From Clostridium sartagoforme (GTDB taxonomy: Bacteria > Bacillota > Clostridia > Clostridiales > Clostridiaceae): a DNA stretch of 64,000 nucleotides. Both the position numbers and the translations under genes were made by a program. The DNA is taken from the NCBI RefSeq assembly GCF_004794105.1, contig NZ_SRYR01000004.1, forward strand, positions 186,001-250,000, written 5' to 3'. How positions within the stretch are numbered: position 1 is the first letter of the stretch; the number at the start of each line of letters is the position of its first letter. The notes below the pieces were generated by a model that worked only from the letters and a program-made list of their open reading frames with translations, was not told where the DNA came from and made no database searches. Below, one piece after another: positions 39,457 to 54,700 of the stretch.

Positions 39457-40129
39457 AGATGATAAAGCAATAAGAAATTTTATATCTGCAACATTGGAGG
39501 TACATTCATATAATTGCTTAATTGCAGAAAATGGGGAACAAGCAATGTTAATGGTGACATCTAATAAACCAGATATTATTATATTAGATCTTGGTCTGCC
39601 AGATATAGATGGAGTTGAAATAATTAAGAAAATAAGATTATGGTCAAATTGTCCAATAATAGTAGTAAGTGCAAGAAGTGAAGATAAAGATAAGATCGAA
39701 GCATTAGACTCAGGTGCAGATGATTATTTAACAAAGCCTTTTAGTGTAGATGAGCTTTTAGCTAGAATAAGAGTTGCTATAAGGAAAATGAATTATGATA
39801 ATACAAGAAAAGAAGAAAGCACTGAATTTATAAATGGTGAATTAAAAATAGATTATATTTCAGGATGTGTATTTGTTAAGGATGAAGAAATACATTTAAC
39901 TCCAATAGAATATAAATTAATATGCTTATTAGCTAAAAATGTGGGGAAGGTGTTAACCCATACTTATATATTGAAGGAAATATGGGGAGTAGCTTATGAA
40001 AGTGATATACCTTCTTTAAGAGTATTTATGGCTACTTTAAGGAAGAAGATTGAGAAGAATTGTGAAAAGGGAAGATTTATTCAAACACATATAGGGGTTG
40101 GCTATAGGTTAATTAGGATAAATAATTAA
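39431..40129 (+). CDS. kdpE: Response regulator KdpE
   Basis: A 232-residue OmpR-family regulator: receiver domain with phospho-acceptor Asp53 (IILDLGLPD), switch Ser/Thr and Lys in SARSED and LTKPF, and a C-terminal winged helix (HLTPIEYKLICLLAKNVGKVLTH). It overlaps the end of kdpD by 26 bases, so translation is coupled. It activates kdpFABC, presumably through the boxes at 31942-32002. Confidence 0.96.
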   Translation: MKVSILVVEDDKAIRNFISATLEVHSYNCLIAENGEQAMLMVTSNKPDIIILDLGLPDIDGVEIIKKIRLWSNCPIIVVSARSEDKDKIEALDSGADDYLTKPFSVDELLARIRVAIRKMNYDNTRKEESTEFINGELKIDYISGCVFVKDEEIHLTPIEYKLICLLAKNVGKVLTHTYILKEIWGVAYESDIPSLRVFMATLRKKIEKNCEKGRFIQTHIGVGYRLIRINN

Positions 40130-40160
40130 TTTAGAAAGTGCTTAAATAAATTTTAGTATA

Positions 40161-40182
40161 AAAACTCCGAGTGGAGTTTTTT
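40161..40182 (+). terminator. Terminator after kdpE
   Basis: AAAACTCC (40161-40168), loop GAGT, GGAGTTTT (40173-40180), then further T residues. Confidence 0.75.
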
Positions 40183-40328
40183 CTTTATAGTTTTATTTAT
40201 CTTGTAAACTTATAAATCTTATACTGAATTTATGTAGTAATATCAATGATATTTTATTATTTTAGAAATTATATATAATGATATAGATTTCATAAGAAAG
40301 TTTATCTGAAATATAAATTGCAAACTTA

Positions 40329-40357
40329 TTGACAAGCTATCTAGGGAGTTATATAAT
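40329..40357 (+). promoter_or_regulatory. guaB promoter
   Basis: Consensus TTGACA (40329-40334), 17 bases, consensus TATAAT (40352-40357). The downstream ATCTATAAATTAAAAC also occurs after the promoter at 56210, with a similar -35/-10 arrangement. Confidence 0.85.
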
Positions 40358-40387
40358 ATCTATAAATTAAAACAAAGTAATAAGCAA

Positions 40388-40455
40388 AACTCGTATATCC
40401 TCTGAATATGGCAGAGAGTATCTACCGGAAACCTTAAATTTCCGACTATGAGTGA
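40388..40455 (+). ncRNA. Purine riboswitch, guanine-sensing type
   Basis: Conserved core: TATATCCTCTGAATATGGC, then AGTATCTACCGGAAACC, then TTCCGACTATGAGTG, with P1 formed by ACTC (40389-40392) and GAGT (40450-40453). The specificity base before the last TATG is C (position 40446, C74 in the B. subtilis xpt numbering), which pairs with guanine; adenine switches carry T here. It lies between the guaB promoter and a terminator, so guanine should stop guaB transcription. Confidence 0.95.
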
Positions 40456-40495
40456 TTTTGATATACTATAACTATAACTTTTTATAGGATTTTAG

Positions 40496-40535
40496 GCATA
40501 TTAACTTCACTTAGAAGATTAGTGTGCTTTTTTTT
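40496..40535 (+). terminator. Riboswitch-controlled terminator before guaB
   Basis: GCATATTAA (40496-40504) pairs with TTAGTGTGC (40519-40527, two G-U pairs), inner TTC/GAA, then eight T residues. It is the expression platform of the guanine riboswitch. Confidence 0.85.
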
Positions 40536-40586
40536 ATACCTAAAAATAAGTAAAAATACGAAATAAATAATTCATACATAAAATAA

Positions 40587-42071
<1,485 letters not shown>

Positions 42072-42087
42072 GCATATTTACTATAAT

Positions 42088-42318
42088 AATTAACAATTAA
42101 TAATGGACAATTGACAATTAAGGATGAAACTCAATGAATTGAGTTTCGTATGATTAAAATAGAATAATTAACAGTGAAGAGAATTAACAGTGGAGAATTA
42201 ATAATTAAGGAAGAAACTCAAGCCTTGCTTGAGTTTCATTAAAGATTTTTTTCTAGTAATTTGGCACAAATTACTTCATAAATTGTTAATTATTAATTGC
42301 TAACTGTTAATTGTTATT
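42088..42318. repeat. Imperfect inverted-repeat element between guaB and guaA
   Basis: The left end (TTAACAATTAATAATGGACA) is mirrored by the right end (AATTGTTAATTATTAATTGC). Inside are hairpins GAAACTCAATGAATTGAGTTTC, GAAACTCAAG-CCTTG-CTTGAGTTTC and AGTAATTTG-GCA-CAAATTACT. Parts (AATTAACAGT-GAGAATTAA) are tandemly repeated. It ends about 80 bases before the guaA start. Confidence 0.65.
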
Positions 42319-42399
42319 TACATATTGTTAATATGTCGGTTTTCCTTTAAACTTATATGTGTTAAGTTTTTATAAATAAATTACGCTTTGGAGGGTCAC

Positions 42400-43941
42400 A
42401 TGAATAAAGAATTAGTTTTAGTTGTTGACTTTGGTGGTCAATATAATCAATTAATTGCTAGAAGAGTTAGAGAATGTGGTGTTTACTGTGAAGTTCATCC
42501 ACATACTATAAGTGTTGATAAAATAAAAGAAATGAATCCTAAGGGAATAATTTTTACAGGGGGACCTAACAGCGTATATGGTGAAGATTCTCCTTTATGT
42601 GAAAAAGAATTATTTGAAGCTGGAATTCCTATCCTTGGAATATGCTATGGATCTCAATTAATGTCTCATATGCTTGGAGGAAAAGTTGCAACTGCTCCTG
42701 TAAGTGAATATGGTAAGACTAAAGTTGATGTAGATGTAGAATCTAAGATATTTAAAGGTGTATCACCATCTACTATTTGTTGGATGAGTCATACAGATTA
42801 CATAGAAAAAGCTCCAGAAGGATTTAAGATAGTAGCTACTACTCCTGTTTGTCCAGTTGCAGCTATGGAATGTGAAGAAAAGAAGCTTTATGCAGTTCAA
42901 TTCCATCCAGAAGTTATGCATACTCAAGAAGGAAATAAGATGCTTTCAAACTTCCTATTCAATGCTTGTGAATGTGCTGGAGATTGGAAGATGGATTCAT
43001 TTGTTGAAAAGACAATTGAAGAAATCCGTGAAAAAGTTGGAAATGGTAAAGTATTATGTGCATTATCAGGTGGAGTTGATTCATCTGTAGCTGCAGTATT
43101 ACTTTCAAAAGCTGTAGGAAGCCAATTAACTTGTGTATTTGTTGATCATGGTTTACTTCGTAAAAATGAAGGAGATGAAGTTGAAGAAGTATTTGGACCT
43201 AATGGACAATATGACTTAAACTTTATACGTGTAAATGCTCAAGAAAGATTCTACGAAAAGTTAAAGGGTGTAGAAGAACCAGAAGCTAAGAGAAAAATAA
43301 TTGGTGAAGAATTTATAAGAGTATTTGAAGAAGAAGCTAAGAAGATTGGAACAGTAGATTTCTTAGTACAAGGAACTATTTATCCAGACGTAATCGAAAG
43401 TGGACTTGGAAAATCAGCAGTTATAAAATCACACCACAATGTTGGGGGACTTCCTGACTATGTAGATTTCAAAGAAATAATAGAACCATTAAGACTATTA
43501 TTTAAGGATGAAGTACGTAAAGCAGGTTTAGAACTTGGAATACCTGAAAAGTTAGTATTCAGACAACCTTTCCCAGGTCCAGGTCTTGGAATACGTATCA
43601 TAGGCGAAGTAACAGCTGAAAAAGTTAAGATAGTTCAAGAGGCAGATGCAATTTACAGAGAAGAAATTGCAAAGGCTGGAATTGATAAAGAAATTGGTCA
43701 ATACTTTGCAGCCCTTACTAACATGAGATCAGTAGGAGTAATGGGAGATGAAAGAACTTATGATTATGCTATAGCACTTAGAGCTGTAACAACAAGTGAT
43801 TTCATGACAGCAGAATCAGCTGACCTTCCATGGGAAGTACTTGGAAAAGTAACAACTAGAATAGTAAATGAAGTTAAAGGTGTTAACCGTGTGCTTTATG
43901 ATTGCACAGGAAAACCACCAGCAACTATTGAATTTGAGTAA
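42400..43941 (+). CDS. guaA: GMP synthase (glutamine-hydrolysing)
   Basis: 513 residues from ATG 42400 (GGAGGG at 42390-42395; a TTG at 42388 is too early). The class I amidotransferase domain has Cys82 in GICYGSQLM, with HPEV later. The ATP pyrophosphatase domain has the PP-loop [11 protein letters not shown] (about 225), and the C-terminal dimerisation domain ends [10 protein letters not shown]. It aminates XMP to GMP. The last 240 bp recur at 57320 and in decayed form at 58974, marking this gene end as an integration site. Confidence 0.98.
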   Translation: MNKELVLVVDFGGQYNQLIARRVRECGVYCEVHPHTISVDKIKEMNPKGIIFTGGPNSVYGEDSPLCEKELFEAGIPILGICYGSQLMSHMLGGKVATAPVSEYGKTKVDVDVESKIFKGVSPSTICWMSHTDYIEKAPEGFKIVATTPVCPVAAMECEEKKLYAVQFHPEVMHTQEGNKMLSNFLFNACECAGDWKMDSFVEKTIEEIREKVGNGKVLCALSGGVDSSVAAVLLSKAVGSQLTCVFVDHGLLRKNEGDEVEEVFGPNGQYDLNFIRVNAQERFYEKLKGVEEPEAKRKIIGEEFIRVFEEEAKKIGTVDFLVQGTIYPDVIESGLGKSAVIKSHHNVGGLPDYVDFKEIIEPLRLLFKDEVRKAGLELGIPEKLVFRQPFPGPGLGIRIIGEVTAEKVKIVQEADAIYREEIAKAGIDKEIGQYFAALTNMRSVGVMGDERTYDYAIALRAVTTSDFMTAESADLPWEVLGKVTTRIVNEVKGVNRVLYDCTGKPPATIEFE

Positions 43942-43962
43942 TAATAAAAGTCTAATATAGAT

Positions 43963-44013
43963 AAAAAGAGTTATAAATATTTCTGAGATAGAAATAAATT
44001 ATAACTCTTTTTT
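43963..44013 (+). terminator. Terminator after guaA
   Basis: AAAAAGAGTTATAA (43963-43976) pairs with TTATAACTCTTTTT (43999-44012), with an inner ATTTCT/AGAAAT stem. It differs from the hairpin that follows the guaA remnant at 57565. Confidence 0.85.
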
Positions 44014-44330
44014 AGTTAAATTTTTTATAATGTCTTTATAAGATATTATTAATATATATATATGATTCTAGGGTAATCCAAATTACCTTTAGAAAATTTC
44101 ACTTAATACATAAGATTATGTATTAAACCTCTGAAATAATAATTTATATTAGAAAAGAAATATCTTTTCCTGTATCCCAAATAGATTCATTAATATAGGT
44201 AATGTTCACATAAGTATAAATATGAAGTAAAATATTAAATTTCCTTAATACCATTTATTATATGCAATATTTTGGTATATTTTTTCAATAGCTGATTAAA
44301 TATTTGTACGATCTAAATAAATATTCAGAA
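44014..44330. other. Intergenic region with two inverted repeats
   Basis: No gene seen. GGTAAT (44072-44077)/ATTACC (44082-44087), and TTAATACATAA (44103-44113)/TTATGTATTAA (44116-44126), an 11-bp perfect repeat around a two-base centre. These lie just inside the left edge of the accessory DNA behind guaA. They may be terminator remnants or recombination arm sites. Confidence 0.4.
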
Positions 44331-45056
44331 CTAATTCACTTTTAAGGTACGTTGTTTTTTAAATATAGCAAGATCAAAAAATTTAGCATATTTAAAATTA
44401 TATACTACAGAACTACAGTCAAAAATTTCTCCAGATTTTAAATAAACAGTATCATTTATTATGATTGCAGGATCACCTTTTTCAAGTTCTAATAATTCTG
44501 CTTCATACTCAGTAATCTTTCTACTCTCAATGATTTTATCTGCAAAGCCAATATTTAGTTTTAATGCATCCTGAATATAGTTAAAAATTGATGATTCAGC
44601 AATTTCCTTATTTAAATAAGGGACTAATTTTTTATTATATCGCGAAAACTCTAAAGCAAATGGATTATTATCCACATGACGCAAACGAATCACATTGTAA
44701 ATCTCTGTATTTTCATCGCATTTAAAAAGCTCTATATCTTTTTCTGTAGCTTTTTCAAGATTCATTGAAATTAGTTTAGTACTTACATTTTTATCAATAA
44801 ACTCATTACTAATGCCCCTTGTACTAGAAAGGCTTAAATAGCCACTTCTACGATTTTCTCTAATATACACACCGCTACCTTGTACTTGATAGACAATGCA
44901 CATTTCAGCGAGCTCTTCTATTACTCTACGTACACTATAGCGAGTAACACCATAAGTTTTAATTAATTGATCCTCTGTAGGCAATTTTTTTGTTTCATTA
45001 TACATTCCATTTTCAATTTGCTCGAGCAGAATTTCTTTTAACTCTTTTGCTTTCAT
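44331..45056 (-). CDS. GntR-family regulator with UTRA domain (PTS operon regulator)
   Basis: 241 residues from ATG at 45054-45056 on the minus strand; AGAGGTG precedes it, and a start 20 codons further upstream has no ribosome binding site. GntR winged helix (about 1-70: KLPTEDQLIKTYGVTRYSVRRVIEELAE) and a C-terminal UTRA domain (about 90-235: YNVIRLRHVD, FALEFSRYNK). It is divergent from the beta-glucoside PTS operon and is likely its repressor or activator, acting on TCATTCGAATGA sites in the shared control region. Confidence 0.82.
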   Translation of the reverse strand: MKAKELKEILLEQIENGMYNETKKLPTEDQLIKTYGVTRYSVRRVIEELAEMCIVYQVQGSGVYIRENRRSGYLSLSSTRGISNEFIDKNVSTKLISMNLEKATEKDIELFKCDENTEIYNVIRLRHVDNNPFALEFSRYNKKLVPYLNKEIAESSIFNYIQDALKLNIGFADKIIESRKITEYEAELLELEKGDPAIIINDTVYLKSGEIFDCSSVVYNFKYAKFFDLAIFKKQRTLKVN

Positions 45057-45125
45057 GTCAACACCTCTAGTTAAACCTTTATATTTATATAGTAGCATAG
45101 TAATAAATAAAATCAAATAAAAAAA

Positions 45126-45137
45126 TCATTCGAATAA
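45126..45137. promoter_or_regulatory. Operator-like palindrome near the gntR gene
   Basis: TCATTCGAATAA, an 11-of-12 copy of the site at 45203-45214. Two copies flank the intergenic promoters, the usual layout for a local regulator. Confidence 0.55.
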
Positions 45138-45156
45138 AAAGTAACAACAATTTCCA

Positions 45157-45172
45157 ATGAAAGGGTTTACAA
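45157..45172. promoter_or_regulatory. Candidate cre (CcpA) site
   Basis: ATGAAAGGGTTTACAA matches the catabolite-response consensus WTGNAARCGNWWWCAW at 15 of 16 positions (G for C at position 8). It overlaps the -35 box of the PTS promoter, so glucose repression through CcpA/HPr-Ser-P is likely. This is a visual match. Confidence 0.55.
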
Positions 45173-45214
45173 ACCATAAAAATGATGATATAGTATAAAT
45201 AGTCATTCGAATGA
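45166..45214 (+). promoter_or_regulatory. Promoter and operator of the beta-glucoside PTS operon
   Basis: TTTACA (45166-45171), 17 bases, TATAGT (45189-45194). The perfect palindrome TCATTCGAATGA (45203-45214) overlaps the expected transcription start. This is the likely binding site of the divergent GntR protein. Confidence 0.65.
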
Positions 45215-45304
45215 ATTTATATTATTCAATTAAATTCTAAATGAATAATATAAAAGGTATTTTAATTTGTATAATAAATTTTAATAAAAGGGGGAATAAA
45301 AATT

Positions 45305-48036
<2,732 letters not shown>

Positions 48037-48037
48037 G

Positions 48038-48334
48038 ATGAAAAAAATAGTTTTATTATGTAATGCAGGAATGTCAACAAGTTTACTTGTAGCAAAGATG
48101 AGAGAAGCAGCATTAGAATTAGATGAAGAATATGAAATCAATGCTTATCCAGTGAGTGAAGCAAAAGAGAAAGCAAAAGATGCTGATATAGTACTTCTAG
48201 GACCACAAGTTCGTTTTGAACAGAAAAAAGTACAATCTTTAGTTTCTTGTCCTGTAGAAGTTATTGATATGGCTGCTTATGGAATGATAAATGGTAAAAA
48301 AGCATTGGAATCAGCTTTGAAAGGAATGAAATAA
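48038..48334 (+). CDS. PTS lactose/cellobiose-family EIIB
   Basis: 98 residues from ATG 48038 (GGTGGGGTG upstream; an ATG at 48020 lies inside the GH1 gene). Phospho-accepting Cys8 in LLCNAGMSTS, and the conserved LLGPQVRFE. It passes phosphate from IIA to the sugar bound by IIC. It begins one base after GH1 and overlaps the IIA start by one base. Confidence 0.93.
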   Translation: MKKIVLLCNAGMSTSLLVAKMREAALELDEEYEINAYPVSEAKEKAKDADIVLLGPQVRFEQKKVQSLVSCPVEVIDMAAYGMINGKKALESALKGMK

Positions 48335-48645
48335 TGGATAATTATGAATTAATTTGTTTTCAAATGATATCTAATGTTGGAATGGCTAAGTCAAATTTTA
48401 TTGAAGCTATTAGAGAAGCAAGAAATGGTGAATTTGAAAAAGCAAATGCACTTATTGATGAGGGAAGCAAGACTTTTAATGTAGGGCATCAGGTACATGC
48501 TGAGTTATTAGAAAAAATGGCTAAAGGAGAAAAAATAGAAATTAACTTGCTGTTAATTCATGCAGAAGATCAGCTTATGAATGCAGAGTCATTCCGTGTA
48601 GTTGCGGAAGAAATGATAGAGCTATATAAGCAAGTCAAGAAATAA
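48334..48645 (+). CDS. PTS lactose/cellobiose-family EIIA
   Basis: A 103-residue three-helix protein with phosphorylation site His76 in LLLIHAEDQLMNAE. It takes phosphate from HPr and passes it to IIB. Its ATG overlaps the IIB stop (TAATG), so translation is coupled. Last gene of the operon before a terminator. Confidence 0.93.
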   Translation: MDNYELICFQMISNVGMAKSNFIEAIREARNGEFEKANALIDEGSKTFNVGHQVHAELLEKMAKGEKIEINLLLIHAEDQLMNAESFRVVAEEMIELYKQVKK

Positions 48646-48655
48646 TATTTTAAAT

Positions 48656-48684
48656 AAAAAGAGGAATAAATATTCCTTTTTTTT
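48656..48684 (+). terminator. Terminator after the PTS operon
   Basis: AAAGAGGAAT and ATTCCTTTTTTT form a hairpin with a T run at 48660-48684. The large GH3-GH30 gene starts 34 bases later, so it may depend partly on read-through. Confidence 0.65.
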
Positions 48685-48717
48685 ATAATAAATATTTACT
48701 TATATAAGGGGGATATT

Positions 48718-51700
48718 ATGAAAAGAATTATAAGTGGGTTGTTGGTTGTATTAATCCTTATATCGAATTTTCCATTAATTCCTGTTAAAGCAGAAGAGGA
48801 TAAAGTATTAAAATTAATTAATGGGATGACTTTGGAACAGAAAGTTGGACAAATGTTACAGCCTGATACAAGAAGTATAACACCAGATGAAGTAAAGAAG
48901 TACCATATAGGCTCAATTTTGAGTGGTGGAGGTGCTTCACCAAGTTCAGGAAATACAGCGAGAGATTGGGCTAATCGCTTAAATGAGTATCAATCTGCTG
49001 CTATTGAAGGTAGTGGAATTCCTTTATTGTATGGGGTTGATGCTGTACATGGACACAATAATGTTTTAAATGCAACTATATTTCCACATAATATAGGTTT
49101 AGGACAAGCAGATGATGTGGATTTAATTAAGAGGATTGCTGAAATAACAGCAAAAGAAGTGCGCGCAACTGGAGCAAACTGGACATTTACTCCAACTTTA
49201 GGATTACCTAAGAATGAGCGATGGGGGCGTACTTATGAATGCTATGGTGAAAATGCTGAACTATCTGCTAAATTGGGGGCAGCATATATTGAAGGGTCGC
49301 AATTAGATTTAAATAATACAGGAGTAATGGCTACTGCAAAACATTTTATTGGAGAAGGTATAGCGACAGATGGTATTAATCAAGGGGATATTCCATATGA
49401 TTACAATGGTTTAGAATTTCAGGATATATTAAAAGGAGAGTTAATAATTCCGTATAAAGCAGCTATAGAAGCAGGTGCTAAATCAGTAATGATTAGTTAT
49501 AACAGTATTGGTGGAGTAAAATGTCATGGCAATAAAGAATTAATTACAAATCTACTAAAAGGTGAATTAGGTTTTAGTGGGATTGTTATTACAGACTATA
49601 ATGGAGTTGATCAGATTGAAGGCAAAAACACATACCAAGAGAAGGTAGTTACTGCAGTAAATGCTGGAATTGATATGCTTATGGTTGATGGATATGAAGG
49701 TAACGATAAAAAATGGCTTGCTGCAATAAATGCAATTATAAGTGGTGTAAAGAATGGACAAATTGCTGAAGATAGAATTAGTGATGCAGTTTACCGAATC
49801 TTAAAAGTAAAAGATGATTTAGGATTATTAGATAATGAAAAATTGGCATATGCAGACGAAGAACTTCTTAAGGAGTTTGGTGGAGCAGAACATCGTGAGG
49901 TAGCAAGAGAAGCAGTGAGAAAATCTTTAACACTTCTAAAGAATTCATATACTAATAATGAAACTTCAACACTTATGAAGGACTTGAAGGATATGGATAA
50001 GCTAGTTGTTGCAGGTTCTTCTGCTAATGATATCGGCATGCAGAGTGGAGGATGGACTATTACATGGCAGGGATCCGCAGGAAATATTACAGAAGGAACT
50101 ACAATTTATGAAGGTTTGAAAGAAGTAGCTGACGATTCTAAAACAATTGATTATAAAGCCAATGGATATTTTTCTGAGGATAGCTATGATGCTGCTATAG
50201 TGGCCATTGGTGAAGAACCATATGCTGAATATGCAGGAGATCGAACAGAATCACAATTGAAGCTAAGGGATGCAGATATTAATGTAATTAATAATATTAA
50301 GAAATATCATCCTGATTTACCTATAATTGCAGTATTAACAACAGGACGTCCAATTACTATAGTAGAACAGTTAGAGGATTTTGATGCTGTTATTATGGCA
50401 GGATTTCCAGGAACAGAAGGAGCTGGCATTGCAGATGTCCTATTAGGTGATTATGATTTTACAGGACATCTTACCTTTACTTGGCCTTGGTATGCAAATG
50501 ATATTACATTAAAATTAAAAGATGAAACTAAAGTTTTATTTGAATATGGAAGAGGATTAACAAAAGATCAGGTTACACCTATCAGAACAGATAAGCCTGT
50601 AGATGGGAAAGTAATCGATTTAGAAAAGACTGGTGGTGTTGTACAGGCTGAAGCTTATTATTCAAAGCATAATGATATTAATTTAGAGAATAATGGAACT
50701 TCTATCGGACACTTCTGGCAAGGAAGAGATTTAATTTATAAGGTTAATATCCCAGAAAGTGCTAAATATAGGTTTGTTTTAAATACCGCTACAGCTAATC
50801 AGTTGGTTAACGTTGCTATGGATGTGTATGTTGATGGAAAGAAATTCTACTCAAGTTCAAAAGAATTAAGTAATACAGGGGGATGGAATAGCTGGAAAGA
50901 AATCGAGATGGATGATTCTATAAACTTACCTATTGGTGAGCATACCATAAAAATAGTATCACAATCTAAAGATTTCAATGTGGATTACTTTAAATATATA
51001 AAGACAGATGGTGAGTATGAAGAACCAAAAGACGATTCCAATAATGTAGGGAATGGTACATTAATTGAAAAAAATGCTGTATCTGTTACTATGTCATCAT
51101 CAGAAAATTCACAAAGTATGAATTGGTATAAAGGAGAGCAGCCTATTGAAAATACAAATTCCAAGAAAGATTATTTAGATATAACTAATGCTGACTCTTC
51201 TGATTTAACAACTATTAGTATTGATGATGATAAGGTTTATCAAGATGTTTTAGGGATTGGTATTTCTATTGAAGAGTCTACAGTTAATAATATTATGAAA
51301 ATGTCTGAAGAAGAACGAAAGAGCTTCATTAGAAGATTAGTTTCACCTGAAGATGGAATGGGTAACACTTTATTTAGAGTTACAATAGGTACTTCAGATT
51401 TTACGGGACGTGAGTTTTATACCTATTATGATGGTACTGGTAAAGAACTTGATGGACAACCTGACTGGTATAATGAAACAGGAAATGGTTTTACTATTCA
51501 AAAAGATAAAGATTACAACATTATTAAAGTGGTAAAAGAAATTCTTGAGGTAGCAGAAGAAGAAGGTGTTAAAGATGATATTAAATTTTTTGCATCTTCA
51601 TGGTCACCACCTGGATGGATGAAAAAGTCAACATCAGCAAGTAATTCATATCCAAACAATGATAAACTTTTAAAGGGTGGTGCTTTAAGAGATGAACATA

Positions 51701-54700
51701 TTGAAGATTTAGCAAAATATTATGTTCGTTTCATAGAAGAATATCAAAAAGAAGGAATTCCAATCTATGCAATGACATTACAGAATGAGCCTTTATTAGA
51801 AATTAATTATCCTAGTTGCTATATAACAGGAAAACAAGAGGCAAAACTTGCAAAGGTAATAAAAGAAGAACTTAATAAAAGTACAATATTAAATGAAGAA
51901 GAAAAAAATGTTAAAGTATGGGCATTTGATCATAACTTTAGTGAAGCGAATAGCTTTGTTAATGATTTATTTGCTACTGAAGATGGACGTGAAAATGTTG
52001 ATGGAATCGCTTTTCATCCATATGGAGGTGTTCCTGAAACAATGGGAGCACTATATGAAAAATATAAAGATAAATATACAATGAATCTAACAGAACGTTC
52101 TGTGTGGGGAACAAATGGAGCTAATGATATTATAACTTGGTTCAGAAATGGATCTGAAAGTTATAATTCATGGGTAACAATGCTAGATAGTAATATTTCA
52201 CCTCATCAATGGGTAGGAACTCCAGACCCAACGCTATTTGTTAAAGATGCAGAATCAAAAGATGGTTACTGGGCAACACCAGAGGTATATATTATGGGGC
52301 AATTTACAAAATATATTAGACCAGGCTTTGCTAGAATTGATTCAACAAATGGATCTTCTTCAACTGTAACTAATGTTGCATTTAAAGACCCTAAAACTGG
52401 TGAAATCGTTATGGTTGTAGCAAATAGAAGTGGAAAAGATCAAACTTTCAAGGTAGTAATGGATGGAACACAATTTAATGCTACTCTTCCTGCAGGAAAT
52501 GTGGCAACTTATAGTTGGACTCCTATTGAAGAAAGTGAATATAAGGATATTACAAATGATTTAACTTTAGATGATGTTAAATTAATAGGAAATGGAACAA
52601 TTGAAAATAATATAATTTCTGGTGTTGATTCAACGACTAAATTAGATTATTTAGTAAATGTAAAACAAGCAGGAACTTATAAAGTAACTTTCGATATTGC
52701 TGCTGGCGGAGAATGGGATAAAGATTATAATGTATTAGTATCTCAGAGTGATAATGTTTTAGGTAAAGCGTCTATTCGTAGATATGTTTCTGCGGAGAAT
52801 GAGAAATATAACACATATAGCCAGATTCAAACTTTTGTTACATTTGAGGGAGCTGGATTACAGAAGGTTACATTATCTTTTCCAGAAGGAGGCTTAAATT
52901 TTAAAGATGTTCATTTTTCTAAAATGAATAGTGTTATTACTGTACCTGGAAAGGTAGATACATCTAATAGTTTCTTTACGCATGGATTAGTGAAAGGGGA
53001 AACTGAAAACTTTGCTTTTTCAGATATAGACGATTATGTTGATTATAAAGTAGATGTACAGAAAGCTGGAACATATGATTTGATTCTAGATGTTGCAACT
53101 ACTGAAATAGATAGTGGATTTGGAATATACTCTTTCATGCCTGACAAATATGATTATGATAATTCAACAGAAGGAACTTATCTAGGGGACGCTGAAATTA
53201 TAAAAACTGGAGATGATATGAGTATATATCAAAAACAGACTGTAGAGGTGACTTTTAAAGAGGCAGGAGAACAATTTTTACGTTTTAAATTCAATAAGGG
53301 AAACACAAATCTAAAATCAATTATTATAGGTAATGCAATTAATATTTCAAATGTTGAATTAATAGAAGGAAGCTTAGATGGTAAAGCATTTAATGTAGAG
53401 CTGGAATCAGGTAAATTTAACGATTCTTTAGATAAGAAAAATTGGAATCTAGATTTACCAGAAGGTGTTGAATTCTCTATAACACGTATTGATTATAATA
53501 ATGTAAGTATAATATTATCAGGAGAAGCAGAGAGGGATTTTGATGTCGATAAAGATATTAAGATTACTGTAAATGCTTCAGAATATGGTGGAACAAATGA
53601 TACTTTTGTAGAAGGCATTTTCAAAATAATAGCTGTAAATGATTTAGAATCATTAGAAATGGATAAAGAAATAAGCTTTGGGCAGGAAGAAGTTAATATT
53701 AAGTTAATAGGCGGAACATTTGCTGATGATTTAAGTAATAAAATTGAGTTAACAGGTACTGCATCTAAGTACGTGACAATTGAAGAAGTAAATAAAATTG
53801 ATAAAAATACTGTTAAGTTAGTATTAAAGTGGAATCCAATTTATGGATCGGCAGTAAATGGAACTATTACATTAAAGCAAGATGCTTATGATGATGGAAG
53901 TATTCCTTTAAGTGTAGAATCTAGATTTAATCCAACAAATGAAGAGCCAAAAGCTATTGAAGTTAATAATGTAGATAGTGTATCTTTAACTGAAGATAAA
54001 TCATATCGAAGTGAAGGAAGTATTTCTTCAAATGCGATTAAGGGAAATTATGTAGATTTCTATCTTGATATTGAGGAAGAAGGAAATTATGTTATTTCTT
54101 ATAAAGTCAAAAATAATAATGCTATTTCAAATGGTCTGAAAATAAGTGGAGGTTTAGGATACGCAACTGATAACAAAGCAAGTATATCATTTACAAAATT
54201 CTGGGGTGCAACTTTAGGATATAAAAATACATTAAATTTCGAAAAAGGAAAGCAAACCTTACGTTTTGAAATAAATGGAAGTTCAGATGGTTTTGAAATA
54301 AAAGATATAACAATTAAGAAGTTAAATGAACCTGTAGATATTAAAGCTACAACAACAATAACTGCTGATCAAACAATAGGAGGATCAACTGATTTAGGAT
54401 GGGCAATTGAAACAAAAAATGGGCAAAATAGTATTGGAAATCAAGTTGTTGGCTCTTATCAAGACTACTATGTTAATGTTGAACAAGCAGGTATCTATGA
54501 GTTTAAAATAAAGAGTGGTAGAAATACTGTTAATAATGCAACAGCTATTTTACAGAAGGTTAATGGTACTGAAATTACAGAACTAGGAAGTGTAGAAGCT
54601 GCCAAAACTGGTAGTTGGGATACCTTTAAAGATAGTGAAATTATTGAAGTTGAATTACAATCAGGTAATCAGATTTTGAGAATATATGATGATATAGATG

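Noticed and set aside
42388-42399. Upstream TTG as the start of guaA
   Set aside because: GGAGGG at 42390 overlaps it; ATG 42400 gives the normal 513-residue enzyme.
42857-43090. 77-codon frame inside guaA, in another reading frame
   Set aside because: Shadow of a conserved gene; no independent signals.
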